From Nitrospira sp. (GTDB lineage: Bacteria > Nitrospirota > Nitrospiria > Nitrospirales > Nitrospiraceae), in the NCBI GenBank assembly GCA_024998565.1, contig JACOEM010000007.1, positions 186,001-250,000 on the forward strand: 64,000 bases of DNA. Direction: 5' to 3'. Below are positions 34,702-43,476 of the stretch, in pieces. The notes under the pieces are model-generated. The model saw nothing but the letters and a program-made list of their open reading frames with translations. It was not told the DNA's origin and searched no databases. The first letter of the stretch is position 1, and every line of letters starts with the position of its first letter. Both the position numbers and the translations under genes were made by a program.

Positions 34702-37700
34702 GCCGCTCAGTGTACGGTTCTCCCGCGTCCTCCTCAAGTACGATGGTATCCTCTGCGTCGGGAGCGGATAAGGGGCGAAGTCGTGTGACTGTGACCGTCA
34801 CGGTCGCAAAATGTTCTTCCACCACACCGGTGACGAGGTAGGCCTGATCTGAGGCGAGGAGGTGGCAGCACCGCCGGTAGATGTCGGGAAAAAAGGTGGC
34901 ATCATACAGGCCGGTCTGATCTTCAAAGGTGACAAACTCCATCGGCTCGCCTTGCTTCGTGGACACGATTTTCTCCGTTACCATCCAACCGAGGAGGGTC
35001 ACGTGCTTCCCGACATGTTGTGCCAGGTCCCGTGCCGGGAGATGCGACAGGCCCGCGACCACGTTTGTAAAGAGCTCCAGTGGATGTCCGCTCAGGGGAA
35101 AGCCGAACAGCTCCAGCTCATGGTCGAGCTTCTGCTGAGCCGAGTACTCCGGTGGAATCGGCAGATAACCGGCAGGCTTCCCTGACTGGGCGGCGAAGAG
35201 CCTCCAGATCAGCGCCGGTCGGGTCAGTTCTCCGGCGATGGAATCGAAGCAGCCCGATTTGATGAGCAGCGTGGCCTGGGCGATCTCAGGATTCACTCGG
35301 ACGAGAAAATCTTGTAGCGAGCGATAGGCACCGTGATTCTGCCGCTCCACAACAATCCTCTGAGCGAACTCTTTGCGTAAGGCTTTGAGCTGCATCAGGC
35401 CAACCCGGACGGCCTGGTCCGATCCACGATAGGGCCAGTCGCTGGCGTTGATGTCCGGTGGAAGGATTGTGAGCCCCATGCGCCGTCCCTCCGACAGATA
35501 CGCGAAGGCCGAATAATACCCGCCTTGGTTACTGATGACGGCGGCCAGGAACTCGGCCGGATAATGTGCCCGCAAGTAGGCCGATTTGAAGGACACCTGG
35601 GCGTAGCTCGCACTGTGCGACTTACAAAAGCTATAGCCTGAAAAGCTCATGATCATGGCCCAGATCTTGCCGGTCGTCGATCGGTGAACGTCTCGTGCCG
35701 CAGCCCCTTCGTAGAACTGTCGCTGATAGTCTCGCAGCTGCCGTTCCTTATGCTTCTTGCTGAGGATCTTGCGCAGCTGATCGCCGTCGTGTGCGGAGAA
35801 TCCGCCCAAGGCCACCGCCACCTTCATCACATCTTCCTGGTAGACCATGATCCCGTGCGTCTCAGCCAAGACCTCATCCAGCAAGGGATGCCACGAGCGG
35901 TAGGGATGGCCGTGGGATCGGCGGACAAAGTCATCGGCATAGACATTGGCGGCGGGACGGATGATGGAAGACACGACCACCAGATATTCAAAGACATCCG
36001 CGTGGGCCCGGCGTGCCTTCGGCATGGTCGTCCACAGCTTTTTGAGCAGGAGCCTGGTTGCCGGAGACTCGACATAGAAGCAGCCCATTGTATCCCCGCG
36101 GCGGATCAATTCCTGCGTGACCGGATCGCTGATCGGATCCCAGAGTTCGTAGTCGATCAGATGGCCGGTGTTGCGGTGGACGGCAACCAGGGCATCACGA
36201 ATGACGGCGAGGGAACGATTGCCGAGCAGGTCGATTTTGACCAGCCCCGCATCCTCAGTCTGGTCTTTTTCCCATTGAATGACGGGCCAACCGGAAGCAG
36301 AGGTTTCCACCGGAACATACCGGCGGATCTCATCGGGAACCAAGACCACTCCGCCGGGGTGGAGGCTGAGATGGCGGAAATGTCCCTGCAGTTGTCCGGC
36401 CCGGAAGAGAATGTCCGGCCAGGGTGGGCGCAATTGCAGGGCGCGACAGACTTCGTTTGCCCAGGTTTGTAAGGCCGAATCCTCGGTCACATTCACGAAA
36501 TCGGCGCGTCGATGAAGCAGATCCAGCGCCTTGCCGATCTCAGCGGCCGGTAGGCCGTAGACCTTGGCAATCTCACGCATGGCTGCACGCGGGGCAAGGG
36601 TATTTTGATTGGCGACCATCGCCGCTTGTTTTGCCCCATAGCGCGCAAACACCCGTTCGAGAATCTTCGAACGTTCGTCCCATGGAAAGTCGATGTCGAT
36701 ATCCGGCGGGTCATGCCGGCCTGGGTTCAGGAAGCGCTCGAACAGCAGATTGTGCCGAATCGGATCGACATGGGTGATGCCCAGACAATAAGAGACGATT
36801 GAGGCGGCTGCGGATCCTCGTCCACAGGTACGAGGCGCTTCCCGGACAATCTCATCGACCACCAGAAAGTAGTCGGCATAGCGTTTTTCTCGAATCACCG
36901 CCAACTCTGCTTCGATCCGGTGCCGCACCGTCTCGGATAGGGCGCCATAGCGCCGCTGTGCGCCCTCGTAGGTCTTCGTGCGCAGCGACTCAAATGCAGC
37001 TTCTGTCGAAAGTTGACGGAACGAGGGGAAGATCGTTTCTTTGAAGGTCCAGTCGGTGAAACAGTCGTCGGCAATACGCCGGCTGTTGGTAAGCGCTTCG
37101 GACACATGCGGCAGATACCGCTCAATGACTGTCGGCGGCATGAGCCAGTGGGATGGCGCACAACAGTGCTCCGGCCGGAGCCGGGACAATGTCGTGTTGT
37201 CGGCGATGGCGCGCAGCAGGCGATGCGCCTCGAAGTCTGTGGGATGAAGGCAGGCGGCGCGGGTGGTGGCCACCGGCGGCAGCCTGTTGTCCCGGCTGAA
37301 GGTGAGCGCCTCCTGGATATCCGATCCCGGAGAAAGTTCGACATACAAATCTTTCGGGGAATCCTTGCGCCAAGCTTTTAATGCTGACAGGTCGTCGGAC
37401 AGAATGATCAACCCGGCTCGATAGCCTGCCACCGCAAAGATGAAATCGAAGGTGCTCTCCTCGTGACGAGCGGAGAGAAGTCGGCAGAGATTGGCATAAC
37501 CAGCCGGCGTTTTGGCCAGCAGCACGGCCCGGTGTGCCTCATGAACGAGTTCAGCCCCAAGGATCGGTTTCAACCCTTCGTGCTGCGCGACCTCTAAAAA
37601 CCGGATGGCTCCATACAGACCGTTGGTATCGGTGAGGGCAAGCCTGTTCTGCCCCTGTGTTCGAGCGGCCTGACAGAGGGCTTCAAGCGTCGGGATGCCC

Positions 37701-37753
37701 CACATGGGCGAATAGGATGAATGGGTGTGGAGATGCACGAAGCCGGACGACAT
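34652..37753 (-). CDS. dnaE2: Error-prone DNA polymerase DnaE2 (ImuC)
   Basis: 1033 residues, typical length for DnaE2. The N-terminal PHP domain begins FVHLHTHSSYSPMWG, and the alpha-subunit palm has PPDIDIDFPWDER and GRGSAAASIVSYCLGITHVDP. A C-terminal OB region follows (HVTLLGWMVTEKIVSTKQGEPMEFVTFEDQTG). DnaE2 carries out translesion synthesis with ImuB in the mutasome. The start codon is adjacent to the imuB stop, and the DUF72 gene overlaps its end. The Y-family/C-family pairing plus the lexA-like gene ahead make this a complete lexA-imuB-dnaE2 cassette. Confidence 0.95.
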   Translation of the reverse strand: MSSGFVHLHTHSSYSPMWGIPTLEALCQAARTQGQNRLALTDTNGLYGAIRFLEVAQHEGLKPILGAELVHEAHRAVLLAKTPAGYANLCRLLSARHEESTFDFIFAVAGYRAGLIILSDDLSALKAWRKDSPKDLYVELSPGSDIQEALTFSRDNRLPPVATTRAACLHPTDFEAHRLLRAIADNTTLSRLRPEHCCAPSHWLMPPTVIERYLPHVSEALTNSRRIADDCFTDWTFKETIFPSFRQLSTEAAFESLRTKTYEGAQRRYGALSETVRHRIEAELAVIREKRYADYFLVVDEIVREAPRTCGRGSAAASIVSYCLGITHVDPIRHNLLFERFLNPGRHDPPDIDIDFPWDERSKILERVFARYGAKQAAMVANQNTLAPRAAMREIAKVYGLPAAEIGKALDLLHRRADFVNVTEDSALQTWANEVCRALQLRPPWPDILFRAGQLQGHFRHLSLHPGGVVLVPDEIRRYVPVETSASGWPVIQWEKDQTEDAGLVKIDLLGNRSLAVIRDALVAVHRNTGHLIDYELWDPISDPVTQELIRRGDTMGCFYVESPATRLLLKKLWTTMPKARRAHADVFEYLVVVSSIIRPAANVYADDFVRRSHGHPYRSWHPLLDEVLAETHGIMVYQEDVMKVAVALGGFSAHDGDQLRKILSKKHKERQLRDYQRQFYEGAAARDVHRSTTGKIWAMIMSFSGYSFCKSHSASYAQVSFKSAYLRAHYPAEFLAAVISNQGGYYSAFAYLSEGRRMGLTILPPDINASDWPYRGSDQAVRVGLMQLKALRKEFAQRIVVERQNHGAYRSLQDFLVRVNPEIAQATLLIKSGCFDSIAGELTRPALIWRLFAAQSGKPAGYLPIPPEYSAQQKLDHELELFGFPLSGHPLELFTNVVAGLSHLPARDLAQHVGKHVTLLGWMVTEKIVSTKQGEPMEFVTFEDQTGLYDATFFPDIYRRCCHLLASDQAYLVTGVVEEHFATVTVTVTRLRPLSAPDAEDTIVLEEDAGEPYTERHDTLSPDPLRHLHLDL

Positions 37754-38938
37754 TCACTGCGTTCTCCCATAACGGATCGCCTGTTCACCGAACCGTTGAT
37801 GCAGGTGGTCGAGGGCGACGGCGAGTCGCCGACTCTGGTTACGAGCCCATTGCTCCTCCGGTGGCCGTTCTTCGAACAGCGATCCCTGCTCAGCAAAGCC
37901 GGTGAGGTCGGTCAACGTGACCGTCATCACGCGAAGACGGATACGCCGCCGGAAGGCGCGCTGAAAGAGCCCCTGGAGCAGTCCGGAGAGATCGATCTCC
38001 CAGCAGGTCTCCGGAATCACCCGCGCCTTCGAGGTGACCTCGCGCTGATCGCTGTGGCGAAGGGTCAAGGAGAGCCCGCCACACATCCGGTGTTGGCTAC
38101 GGAGGGTGCGACAGAGTCTTTGCAGGCTATCTGCCAGTCGTCCCTGGAGCCGTGCATCGTCCACCTCATCGGGGTTAAGGGTGACGGTGTCGTTCAGGAC
38201 CGGATGGGCGACCGGCGGAAGGACCGGCGTTGGGTCGATGCCCTGTGCCCATCGGGATAGTTGTCCGGCATAGTTGCCCAGTGCCGCTTCGAGGGCGTCT
38301 AGAGGGCTGTCTGCCACGTCTCCCAACGAGCGGAGGTTGAGATCGTGCAATCGCTTCAGTACCGTGCGCATGCAGGGGCGATGCACGCCGGGCAAGGCTC
38401 GAATCGACAGAGGGGACATAAAGAAGCGCTCCGATCCCGATCGGACATCGTAGAGTTCGGAGGGTTCCACCAGGGTCGCGGCTGTCTGGGCGACGAGTTT
38501 ATTGCTTCCCACGCCGGCCACGCCTTCGAGATGAAACTGTGTGAGCACCTCCGCTTGAATTGTGGCCGCCACATCACAGGCTGACCCGAAGAGGCGTGTG
38601 GTCCCGGTGAGGTCCATCAGGAGAGAACCGGGAAGAAAGGGCTCCCAGGTCGGAGCATACCGCTGGATCACACCGAGGATCGAATGGTTGGCTGTGGCAA
38701 CCTGGCGAGGATTCGGGGGACGAACGTGCAGGGACGGGCAGAGGCGGCGCGCTCGGTCGAGTGTCATGCCGACGTGGAGGCCGTCTTGTTCCGCCTCGGT
38801 GGAGATCTCACGAAGAAGCGCACGAGGAGTGTCGATCGTGGCGATCGCGAGCGGACGGGTTCTGAGTAATGGCTGGCTCAACCGCGCCAGCGCGATTTGC
38901 AGAGAGGGGATGGCAAAGCAGACAATCTGACGATCCAT
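37754..38938 (-). CDS. imuB: ImuB-like inactive Y-family polymerase
   Basis: 394 residues, Y-family fold. The catalytic acid positions are lost: motif I reads CFAIPSLQIALA instead of a DxDxFFA pattern, and the second motif reads LLMDLTGTTRLFG instead of SIDE. That is the mark of ImuB, which does not polymerise but recruits the translesion polymerase. A sliding-clamp-binding motif (EQGSLF) is visible near residue ~350, as expected for ImuB. The gene ends directly before the dnaE2 start and follows the lexA-like stop by 31 nt. Some annotations may call it DinB or Pol IV. Confidence 0.9.
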   Translation of the reverse strand: MDRQIVCFAIPSLQIALARLSQPLLRTRPLAIATIDTPRALLREISTEAEQDGLHVGMTLDRARRLCPSLHVRPPNPRQVATANHSILGVIQRYAPTWEPFLPGSLLMDLTGTTRLFGSACDVAATIQAEVLTQFHLEGVAGVGSNKLVAQTAATLVEPSELYDVRSGSERFFMSPLSIRALPGVHRPCMRTVLKRLHDLNLRSLGDVADSPLDALEAALGNYAGQLSRWAQGIDPTPVLPPVAHPVLNDTVTLNPDEVDDARLQGRLADSLQRLCRTLRSQHRMCGGLSLTLRHSDQREVTSKARVIPETCWEIDLSGLLQGLFQRAFRRRIRLRVMTVTLTDLTGFAEQGSLFEERPPEEQWARNQSRRLAVALDHLHQRFGEQAIRYGRTQ

Positions 38939-38969
38939 GGTCTTCGCTCACGCGGTCTGATGAGCGCAC

Positions 38970-39515
38970 CTAGCGTTTCAGATGCCGGATCACGCCGACG
39001 ACAATGCCCTCAATGTGAAACGTGTCGGTTTCGTGCACCAGGATAGGCGTCATGGCTTCGTTGGCCGGGTGCAACTCGATTACGCCTGCTGTACGGTGAT
39101 AGGTCTTGATCGTGGCCTCGCCGTTCAAAAGGGCAATCACGGTTTGGCCGTTTCGAGCCACATCTTGTTTCTGTACGACGACCACATCGCCGGGGAGAAT
39201 GCCGTCGTCGCGCATGGAGGTTCCCTTGACCCGCAAAGCAAAGGTTTCTCCTCGCCCGAGCATGCTCTTGGGGACCTCAATGCGTTCGGTTTGAGGGATG
39301 GGTTCGACGGGATCGCCTGCAGCCACAACCCCGACGAGCGGAATCCGGGATGACTGTGCGAAGGATTGCAGCGCCACTTCGACGACGCCGGGGATTGTGC
39401 GTGTCCCGCCTTCATAGCGAGCAATGGCGAGCCGCTTGCGTTTGAGCTGGTCCGCAAGGGCTTGTTGGGTGAGACCGAGAGCCAATCTGGCGCGTTTGAA
39501 TTCTTCAGGGCTCAT
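38970..39515 (-). CDS. LexA-like XRE/S24 repressor controlling the mutagenesis cassette
   Basis: 181 residues. The N-terminal ~40 is an XRE-type helix-turn-helix (FKRARLALGLTQQALADQL) rather than the winged helix of classic LexA. The rest is an S24 self-cleavage domain with the cleavage pair Ala66-Gly67 (VVAAGDP), Ser100 (GTSMRDDG) and Lys137 (EATIKTYH). RecA-stimulated autocleavage would therefore derepress the operon after DNA damage. It is the first gene of the lexA-imuB-dnaE2-DUF72 series, 31 nt ahead of imuB. The only usable start is within a perfect inverted repeat, implying tight autoregulation. Confidence 0.9.
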   Translation of the reverse strand: MSPEEFKRARLALGLTQQALADQLKRKRLAIARYEGGTRTIPGVVEVALQSFAQSSRIPLVGVVAAGDPVEPIPQTERIEVPKSMLGRGETFALRVKGTSMRDDGILPGDVVVVQKQDVARNGQTVIALLNGEATIKTYHRTAGVIELHPANEAMTPILVHETDTFHIEGIVVGVIRHLKR

Positions 39516-39552
39516 GTATCCAATGGATACATGAGCAGACTGTTTCTGTCAA
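39511..39552 (-). promoter_or_regulatory. Promoter and operator of the lexA-like gene, start codon inside the operator
   Basis: A perfect 12-bp inverted repeat with a 1-nt centre spans 39511-39535 (half-site CTCATGTATCCA). On the minus strand TTGACA (39547-39552) and TATCCA (39524-39529) are 17 nt apart, so the -10 lies in one arm of the repeat and the ATG at 39515 in the other. The predicted transcription start (~39517) leaves about two nucleotides of leader, implying leaderless mRNA. A repressor dimer on the repeat would block both promoter and start region. Confidence 0.75.
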
Positions 39553-39833
39553 TGGTGATTGAGAGGGTCACAGGACCTGCCAGCTTGCAATTTGAGCCGG
39601 TGCGATGTGCGAACCATTCTCTGCACACATTGAGCCCCGTCAAAAGCCTTTATGAAGAAACTCAACGTGCTAGAGTGGGGCTGTGCACTCATCGATCTTC
39701 TAGGTTTCGGACCGTTTTCAGAAGGGTATTTGCCGGTGTATTCCGCGTCCTGGGCATATGACGATGTCTGATATACTTGCCATAGTTGACCGTGGCATCG
39801 TACTTTTGACGCGCTCTTGCGGGAGATTCAGGG

Positions 39834-40334
39834 ATGGTACAACGCACCGCCGAGGTCACTGTGCCGCACGATAATTCTTCAGGGCCGACAGATCCCCAGG
39901 AACCACCCGCAGGAGCAGTTCCTGGTCCTGACCTGATCGCATCGAACGGTCCGACCCCTCTCCGCTGTCCGACCCACAAATGCAACGGGCTCCTGAGCAC
40001 CGACGCCTCCGGTTACGATCCTTATACCGGGTTGGACGTACTGGTGTGCACGCAGTGCAGGCATCGAGGGTTTCGATCCCGTGAAGGTGTGATCCTCTTG
40101 TTTCGAGGCGGGTATGAGTTCAAGTTCAGCTATGGGCCGTCACTGCAGACGATCACCGTTGTGCTCAGTTCTGCGTCGGTCAATCTGTGGAGCACGCACG
40201 GTGTGAACGATGAGCAACTGGCAAAGATTGCCGCGGAGTGGAGCTTGCTGTGCGGCAATACGACGAAACGAGTTCATTTGGGCATTCCTGCTGAGGAATT
40301 CGCCGACTTCTATCTCTATTTTTGCCAAAAGTAA
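39834..40334 (+). CDS. Hypothetical protein with zinc-ribbon-like cysteines
   Basis: 166 residues, ATG after GGGAGATTCAGGG. The N-terminal ~40 residues are disordered (Pro, Gly, Asp). A CPTHKCNG...CTQCRHRGF arrangement (CxxxxC and CxxC, ~35 residues apart) is consistent with a zinc ribbon. The remaining ~85 residues alternate strands and helices (YEFKFSYGPSLQTITVVL, NDEQLAKIAAEWSLLC, GIPAEEFADFYLYF). No family recognised; the function is unknown. It lies between the lexA-like repressor and a membrane protein on the opposite strand, with no operon partner. Confidence 0.7.
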   Translation: MVQRTAEVTVPHDNSSGPTDPQEPPAGAVPGPDLIASNGPTPLRCPTHKCNGLLSTDASGYDPYTGLDVLVCTQCRHRGFRSREGVILLFRGGYEFKFSYGPSLQTITVVLSSASVNLWSTHGVNDEQLAKIAAEWSLLCGNTTKRVHLGIPAEEFADFYLYFCQK

Positions 40335-40436
40335 CGCGGTCGCAGTCGATACGATTCGATCTTCCTCGCGTCTCCGCGGCAACGTCTCTCCGCGATGCAG
40401 GTTCGGTCATCGGAAGCCACATCGGCCGGAGATCGA

Positions 40437-41003
40437 TCACCATTTCCCTAGCCAGTTTCGACACCCTGCATAATACGATGCAATCGCAATAGCCAGGACG
40501 AACAGAATTTGCATCACGTGTTGGACAAGCACGCTCGGGTCGATCGTTCGAGTCACGAAGAGCACGCCGGCAGCCACCAACGTGACGACGAACGTGGTGC
40601 GCTTCGGGCAGAGACTTCCGTCCCGCTTGCTCTGAGCTGCCAGCACAATCCACACGCAGGCCCAACCGATCGCCCCGACGACGAGCGCGGCGGCAAGATC
40701 GGTCATGCCGACCATCAGACTGCTGAGCCCTAATTCCATCTTCGGGCGGCGCGGCAGTTCGATGCGTATGCGATAGAGCTCGCCGACAGAGAGGGCCAGC
40801 CAGATCAGCAGAATACCGAGTAGAAAACTGCCGCGTCCCATTTCGTCCGGGAACAGGCGTTTGCGAGCCGTCGTGTCGGAAGCGGGTTTTATGGGGAATC
40901 CCTGGAAGTGCGGCGTAAAGTCATAGCCGCATTCGCAATATTGAACGGCGTCAGGATTCGCCATTAAGCAACGGGGACATTCAAGCGGGGTAGGTGTGCC
41001 CAT
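40437..41003 (-). CDS. Hypothetical membrane protein with N-terminal zinc ribbon
   Basis: 188 residues. The N-terminus reads ECPRCLMANPDAVQYCECGYDF, a CxxC...CxC double-cysteine zinc ribbon. Four hydrophobic segments follow (GSFLLGILLIWLALSVG; LSSLMVGMTDLAAALVVGAIGWACVWIVL; FVVTLVAAGVLFV; VMQILFVLAIAIASYYAG). This is a common architecture for uncharacterised bacterial membrane proteins. No known function. It is convergent with the gene to its left and divergent from the DUF423 gene to its right, with a 72-bp intergenic gap. Confidence 0.7.
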   Translation of the reverse strand: MGTPTPLECPRCLMANPDAVQYCECGYDFTPHFQGFPIKPASDTTARKRLFPDEMGRGSFLLGILLIWLALSVGELYRIRIELPRRPKMELGLSSLMVGMTDLAAALVVGAIGWACVWIVLAAQSKRDGSLCPKRTTFVVTLVAAGVLFVTRTIDPSVLVQHVMQILFVLAIAIASYYAGCRNWLGKW

Positions 41004-41075
41004 TTTTCAGCGAGAGTCGTGTTAGAATCGCGCGCCGTGCCTTTGCCAAGGGCCGTGGCTGCTTAGGAGGATCGT

Positions 41076-41471
41076 ATGGCCGTGTCGGCGCGCTCGTTCA
41101 GGTTTGTGTGTCTCGGCGGCCTGTTTGCTGCAACATCCGTGGCCGCAGGTGCCTTCGGCGCCCATGCGCTCAAGTCGATTCTGGATCCCTCCATGCTTGC
41201 CGTCTATGAAACGGCGGCACGCTACCAAATGTACCATGCTCTCGGCCTGTTTGTCGTAGCCTGGCTGGTTCGTGAGACGGACGATTCGCTGGCGGTGAAG
41301 GCCGGTTGGCTCTTTTGCACCGGAATTCTCCTGTTCAGCGGCAGTTTGTATATCGTAGCGCTGGCGGGAATCAAGTGGATGGGGGCGTTGACTCCCCTCG
41401 GCGGTGTCTCCTTTATTTCCGGATGGGCCTGTGTGGCCTGGACCGCCTGGCGAGCGGGACGTGTTCAGTGA
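41076..41471 (+). CDS. DUF423 family membrane protein (YgdD-like)
   Basis: 131 residues, ATG with a good site (TTAGGAGGATCGT). The opening VCLGGLFAATSVAAGAFGAHALKSILDPSMLAVYETAARYQMYHALGLFVVAW is the DUF423 signature, with the YxTAxxYQxxHAL motif. Four transmembrane helices. The function of DUF423 is unknown. Its stop overlaps the stop of the convergent gene by 7 bp. Confidence 0.92.
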   Translation: MAVSARSFRFVCLGGLFAATSVAAGAFGAHALKSILDPSMLAVYETAARYQMYHALGLFVVAWLVRETDDSLAVKAGWLFCTGILLFSGSLYIVALAGIKWMGALTPLGGVSFISGWACVAWTAWRAGRVQ

Positions 41472-42439
41472 TGCTGGCGACGGGGTGACGGCGCAGGTTT
41501 TCCCCCTCCGTCCGTTACGCAAGTCGCGGTACGTTTACCGGTAATCGATCCCCATCCGCCTGCCGTATTCACAAATGTTCCTTCCAGGCGTTGGCCTTCT
41601 CCGGAAAATAGCAGACTGTCTTCCTGCACCCCCGCCCTGGTTTCCCATCGCAAATAGACGCTGTCGCCAAGGACGGTAATTTCCGCAGGACTGGTCGACG
41701 AGGCGATTCCTGCGGGGGCGAAGATCACGGCCGTCTTTTCCTCCCGATGATTCTGATGATTGTGAATCGACCATTGCCACGTGCCGCACAATCGCGTGAG
41801 GCCACGCTGCTGACGGACCTGATCTTTCCAATTGTACAGACGGAACCATTCCCGATGTACGGTATCGATAGCCCATATTTCGATTTGGGCGATCGTTCCC
41901 TGTAGGGGGGCGGCTGCTTCCTGTGCCGGGGATTCTTTGAGCAGCATCAACAGCCGGCGCAGAGGCGTCTCAATGGTCGTGCCTTCAGTCAACCAGGTCA
42001 TCTGGGATTCGATTTGTCTCTGAAGGGTTTCTCGTTGTTCTGGTCCCGCGGAGGGATCGGCATCTTTGGCGGCTTGTGTCAGTTGCCATGCGGCAAGTCC
42101 CCGCACGAGTTCATTGGCCGACTTCGTGAGATCGGAGATCAGGAGCTCCTGGCTCATGGCGGGCGTGAGACCCTTGGCTCCGAGGGTCATGGCAACGTCG
42201 TTCAACCCCAGTTGAGGCCCGACGACCGTTTTAAACAGGTTTAACGAATCGCCCTGTGTCGGGAGGGCCGCCAGCGATGCGGCATCGGCCCGCACCAGGT
42301 CGTCAAAGGCGGGTAGGCGATTGACCAGAGTCGGTTTGGCTTGTGGCGGCGGTTCGTCGGCTTCGGCAACGACTGACGCCGTCAGCAAGGCGGTGACACA
42401 ACAGGCAATCAGCAGGGTGCGAACTGAATGATTCGGCAT
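41465..42439 (-). CDS. Hypothetical exported protein
   Basis: 324 residues from the ATG at 42439, chosen since a signal peptide follows at once (PNHSVRTLLIACCVTALLTASVVAEADEPP); the frame is open further upstream. The middle is helical with Leu/Gln-rich repeats (ETLQRQIESQMTWL, TPLRRLLMLLKESPAQEAAAPLQG). The C-terminal ~100 form a strand-rich domain (ITVLGDSVYLRWETRAGVQEDSLLFSGEGQRLEGTFVNTAGGWGSITGKR). Likely periplasmic. No family recognised. It precedes the dienelactone-hydrolase-like gene on the same strand with a 93-nt gap between them, so not tightly coupled. Confidence 0.7.
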   Translation of the reverse strand: MPNHSVRTLLIACCVTALLTASVVAEADEPPPQAKPTLVNRLPAFDDLVRADAASLAALPTQGDSLNLFKTVVGPQLGLNDVAMTLGAKGLTPAMSQELLISDLTKSANELVRGLAAWQLTQAAKDADPSAGPEQRETLQRQIESQMTWLTEGTTIETPLRRLLMLLKESPAQEAAAPLQGTIAQIEIWAIDTVHREWFRLYNWKDQVRQQRGLTRLCGTWQWSIHNHQNHREEKTAVIFAPAGIASSTSPAEITVLGDSVYLRWETRAGVQEDSLLFSGEGQRLEGTFVNTAGGWGSITGKRTATCVTDGGGKPAPSPRRQHH

Positions 42440-42532
42440 GAGTGCAAATACTTTCCGTGCGTGCGGAGCAGCGGGCGAGAGGCACTGTGCGGCGGCCATC
42501 CATGACCGGCGTGCCTGGCCCATCAGTGTCCG

Positions 42533-43324
42533 CTATGTTCCCTGAAATGACGATTTGAGAAATGCGACGGTGGCGTCCCATGCCTGCGCCGTGGCCTCTG
42601 CCTGGTAGCCGGCCGGACGTGTCTCGTCACAGAAGGCGTGAGAGGCCCCGGGGTAGGTCTTGATCTCGATGCGCTTCCCTTGGCTTGCGGCGGCCCGGAG
42701 ATGATCGACATCCTGCTGCGTCGCCCAGGTGTCCTGTTCGGCTTGGTGATAGAGCAACGGACTCATCATATTTGGAAGCTGGTCGGGAGCGGTGACCTTT
42801 CCGTAATAGGCGACGGCGGCTCGCAGCCGCTTGCGTTGGCAGGCGAACCGGATTGCCAGACTGGCACCCATCCCGAATCCGACGACGCCATGGATATTGC
42901 GCTTGATGTGTTGGGTGGTATTAAGATATTCGCAGCAGGTGTTGATGTCCTGCAGCAGCAGCTTTTCATTGCACTTGGCCATGAGTGCTTCGGCCACCTC
43001 GTTGTTGGCCGTGACCATCCCGCCCAGCCGCCCGTATAACTTGGGAATGATCACCCCGTAGCCTTCGCAGGCCAATCTGGCGCCGAGGTCTGTGATCTGA
43101 GAGTTCAGGCCCCACCAGTCATGCAACAGCACGATACCAGGGTAGGCGGTCTTATCTTGCGGCCAGAACTCGATACATTCCACCTGCACGTCTTTGCTTA
43201 CGCGCGTGCGGATGTACGGATCCACCATGGCATCCGTCGCGGTGGGAATTGCCATACCACTCGGGAAGCGAGCCGTGCCGGTTCCGATCTGGTCCAGTGA
43301 AAAGGGTGCTGCCTGAGTAGTCAT
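42533..43324 (-). CDS. Dienelactone-hydrolase-fold protein lacking the nucleophile
   Basis: 263 residues with the alpha/beta-hydrolase pattern of the dienelactone hydrolase family (YPGIVLLHDWWGLNSQITDLGARLACEGYGVIIPKLYG; VAYYGK; SPLLYHQAEQDTWAT; YPGASHAFCDE). His229 and an Asp (~198) are in place. The nucleophile elbow, usually G-x-C-x-G-G, reads G-F-G-M-G-A at ~149-154, with glycine where the catalytic cysteine should be. It may be inactive, use another residue, or act in binding. A short non-conserved N-terminal extension precedes the fold. Divergent from the Gfo/Idh/MocA gene. Confidence 0.85.
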   Translation of the reverse strand: MTTQAAPFSLDQIGTGTARFPSGMAIPTATDAMVDPYIRTRVSKDVQVECIEFWPQDKTAYPGIVLLHDWWGLNSQITDLGARLACEGYGVIIPKLYGRLGGMVTANNEVAEALMAKCNEKLLLQDINTCCEYLNTTQHIKRNIHGVVGFGMGASLAIRFACQRKRLRAAVAYYGKVTAPDQLPNMMSPLLYHQAEQDTWATQQDVDHLRAAASQGKRIEIKTYPGASHAFCDETRPAGYQAEATAQAWDATVAFLKSSFQGT

Positions 43325-43476
43325 GGGCGATGAAATCCTTTCTCGATTGACGTCGGCTTGGGCGAATTCCTCCGGTACTATAGGGAGCGTATTTGGGCGT
43401 TGTCAATCGAGGCGAGAGCTTGGGCTGCGAGGCATATTGACCCGTCGCCGGACGGTCGGTAGAGTGCGCCACAACG

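Noticed and set aside
37754-38938. Calling this gene an active DNA polymerase IV (DinB)
   Set aside because: The motif I and motif III carboxylates are missing, and the cassette context and clamp motif fit ImuB.
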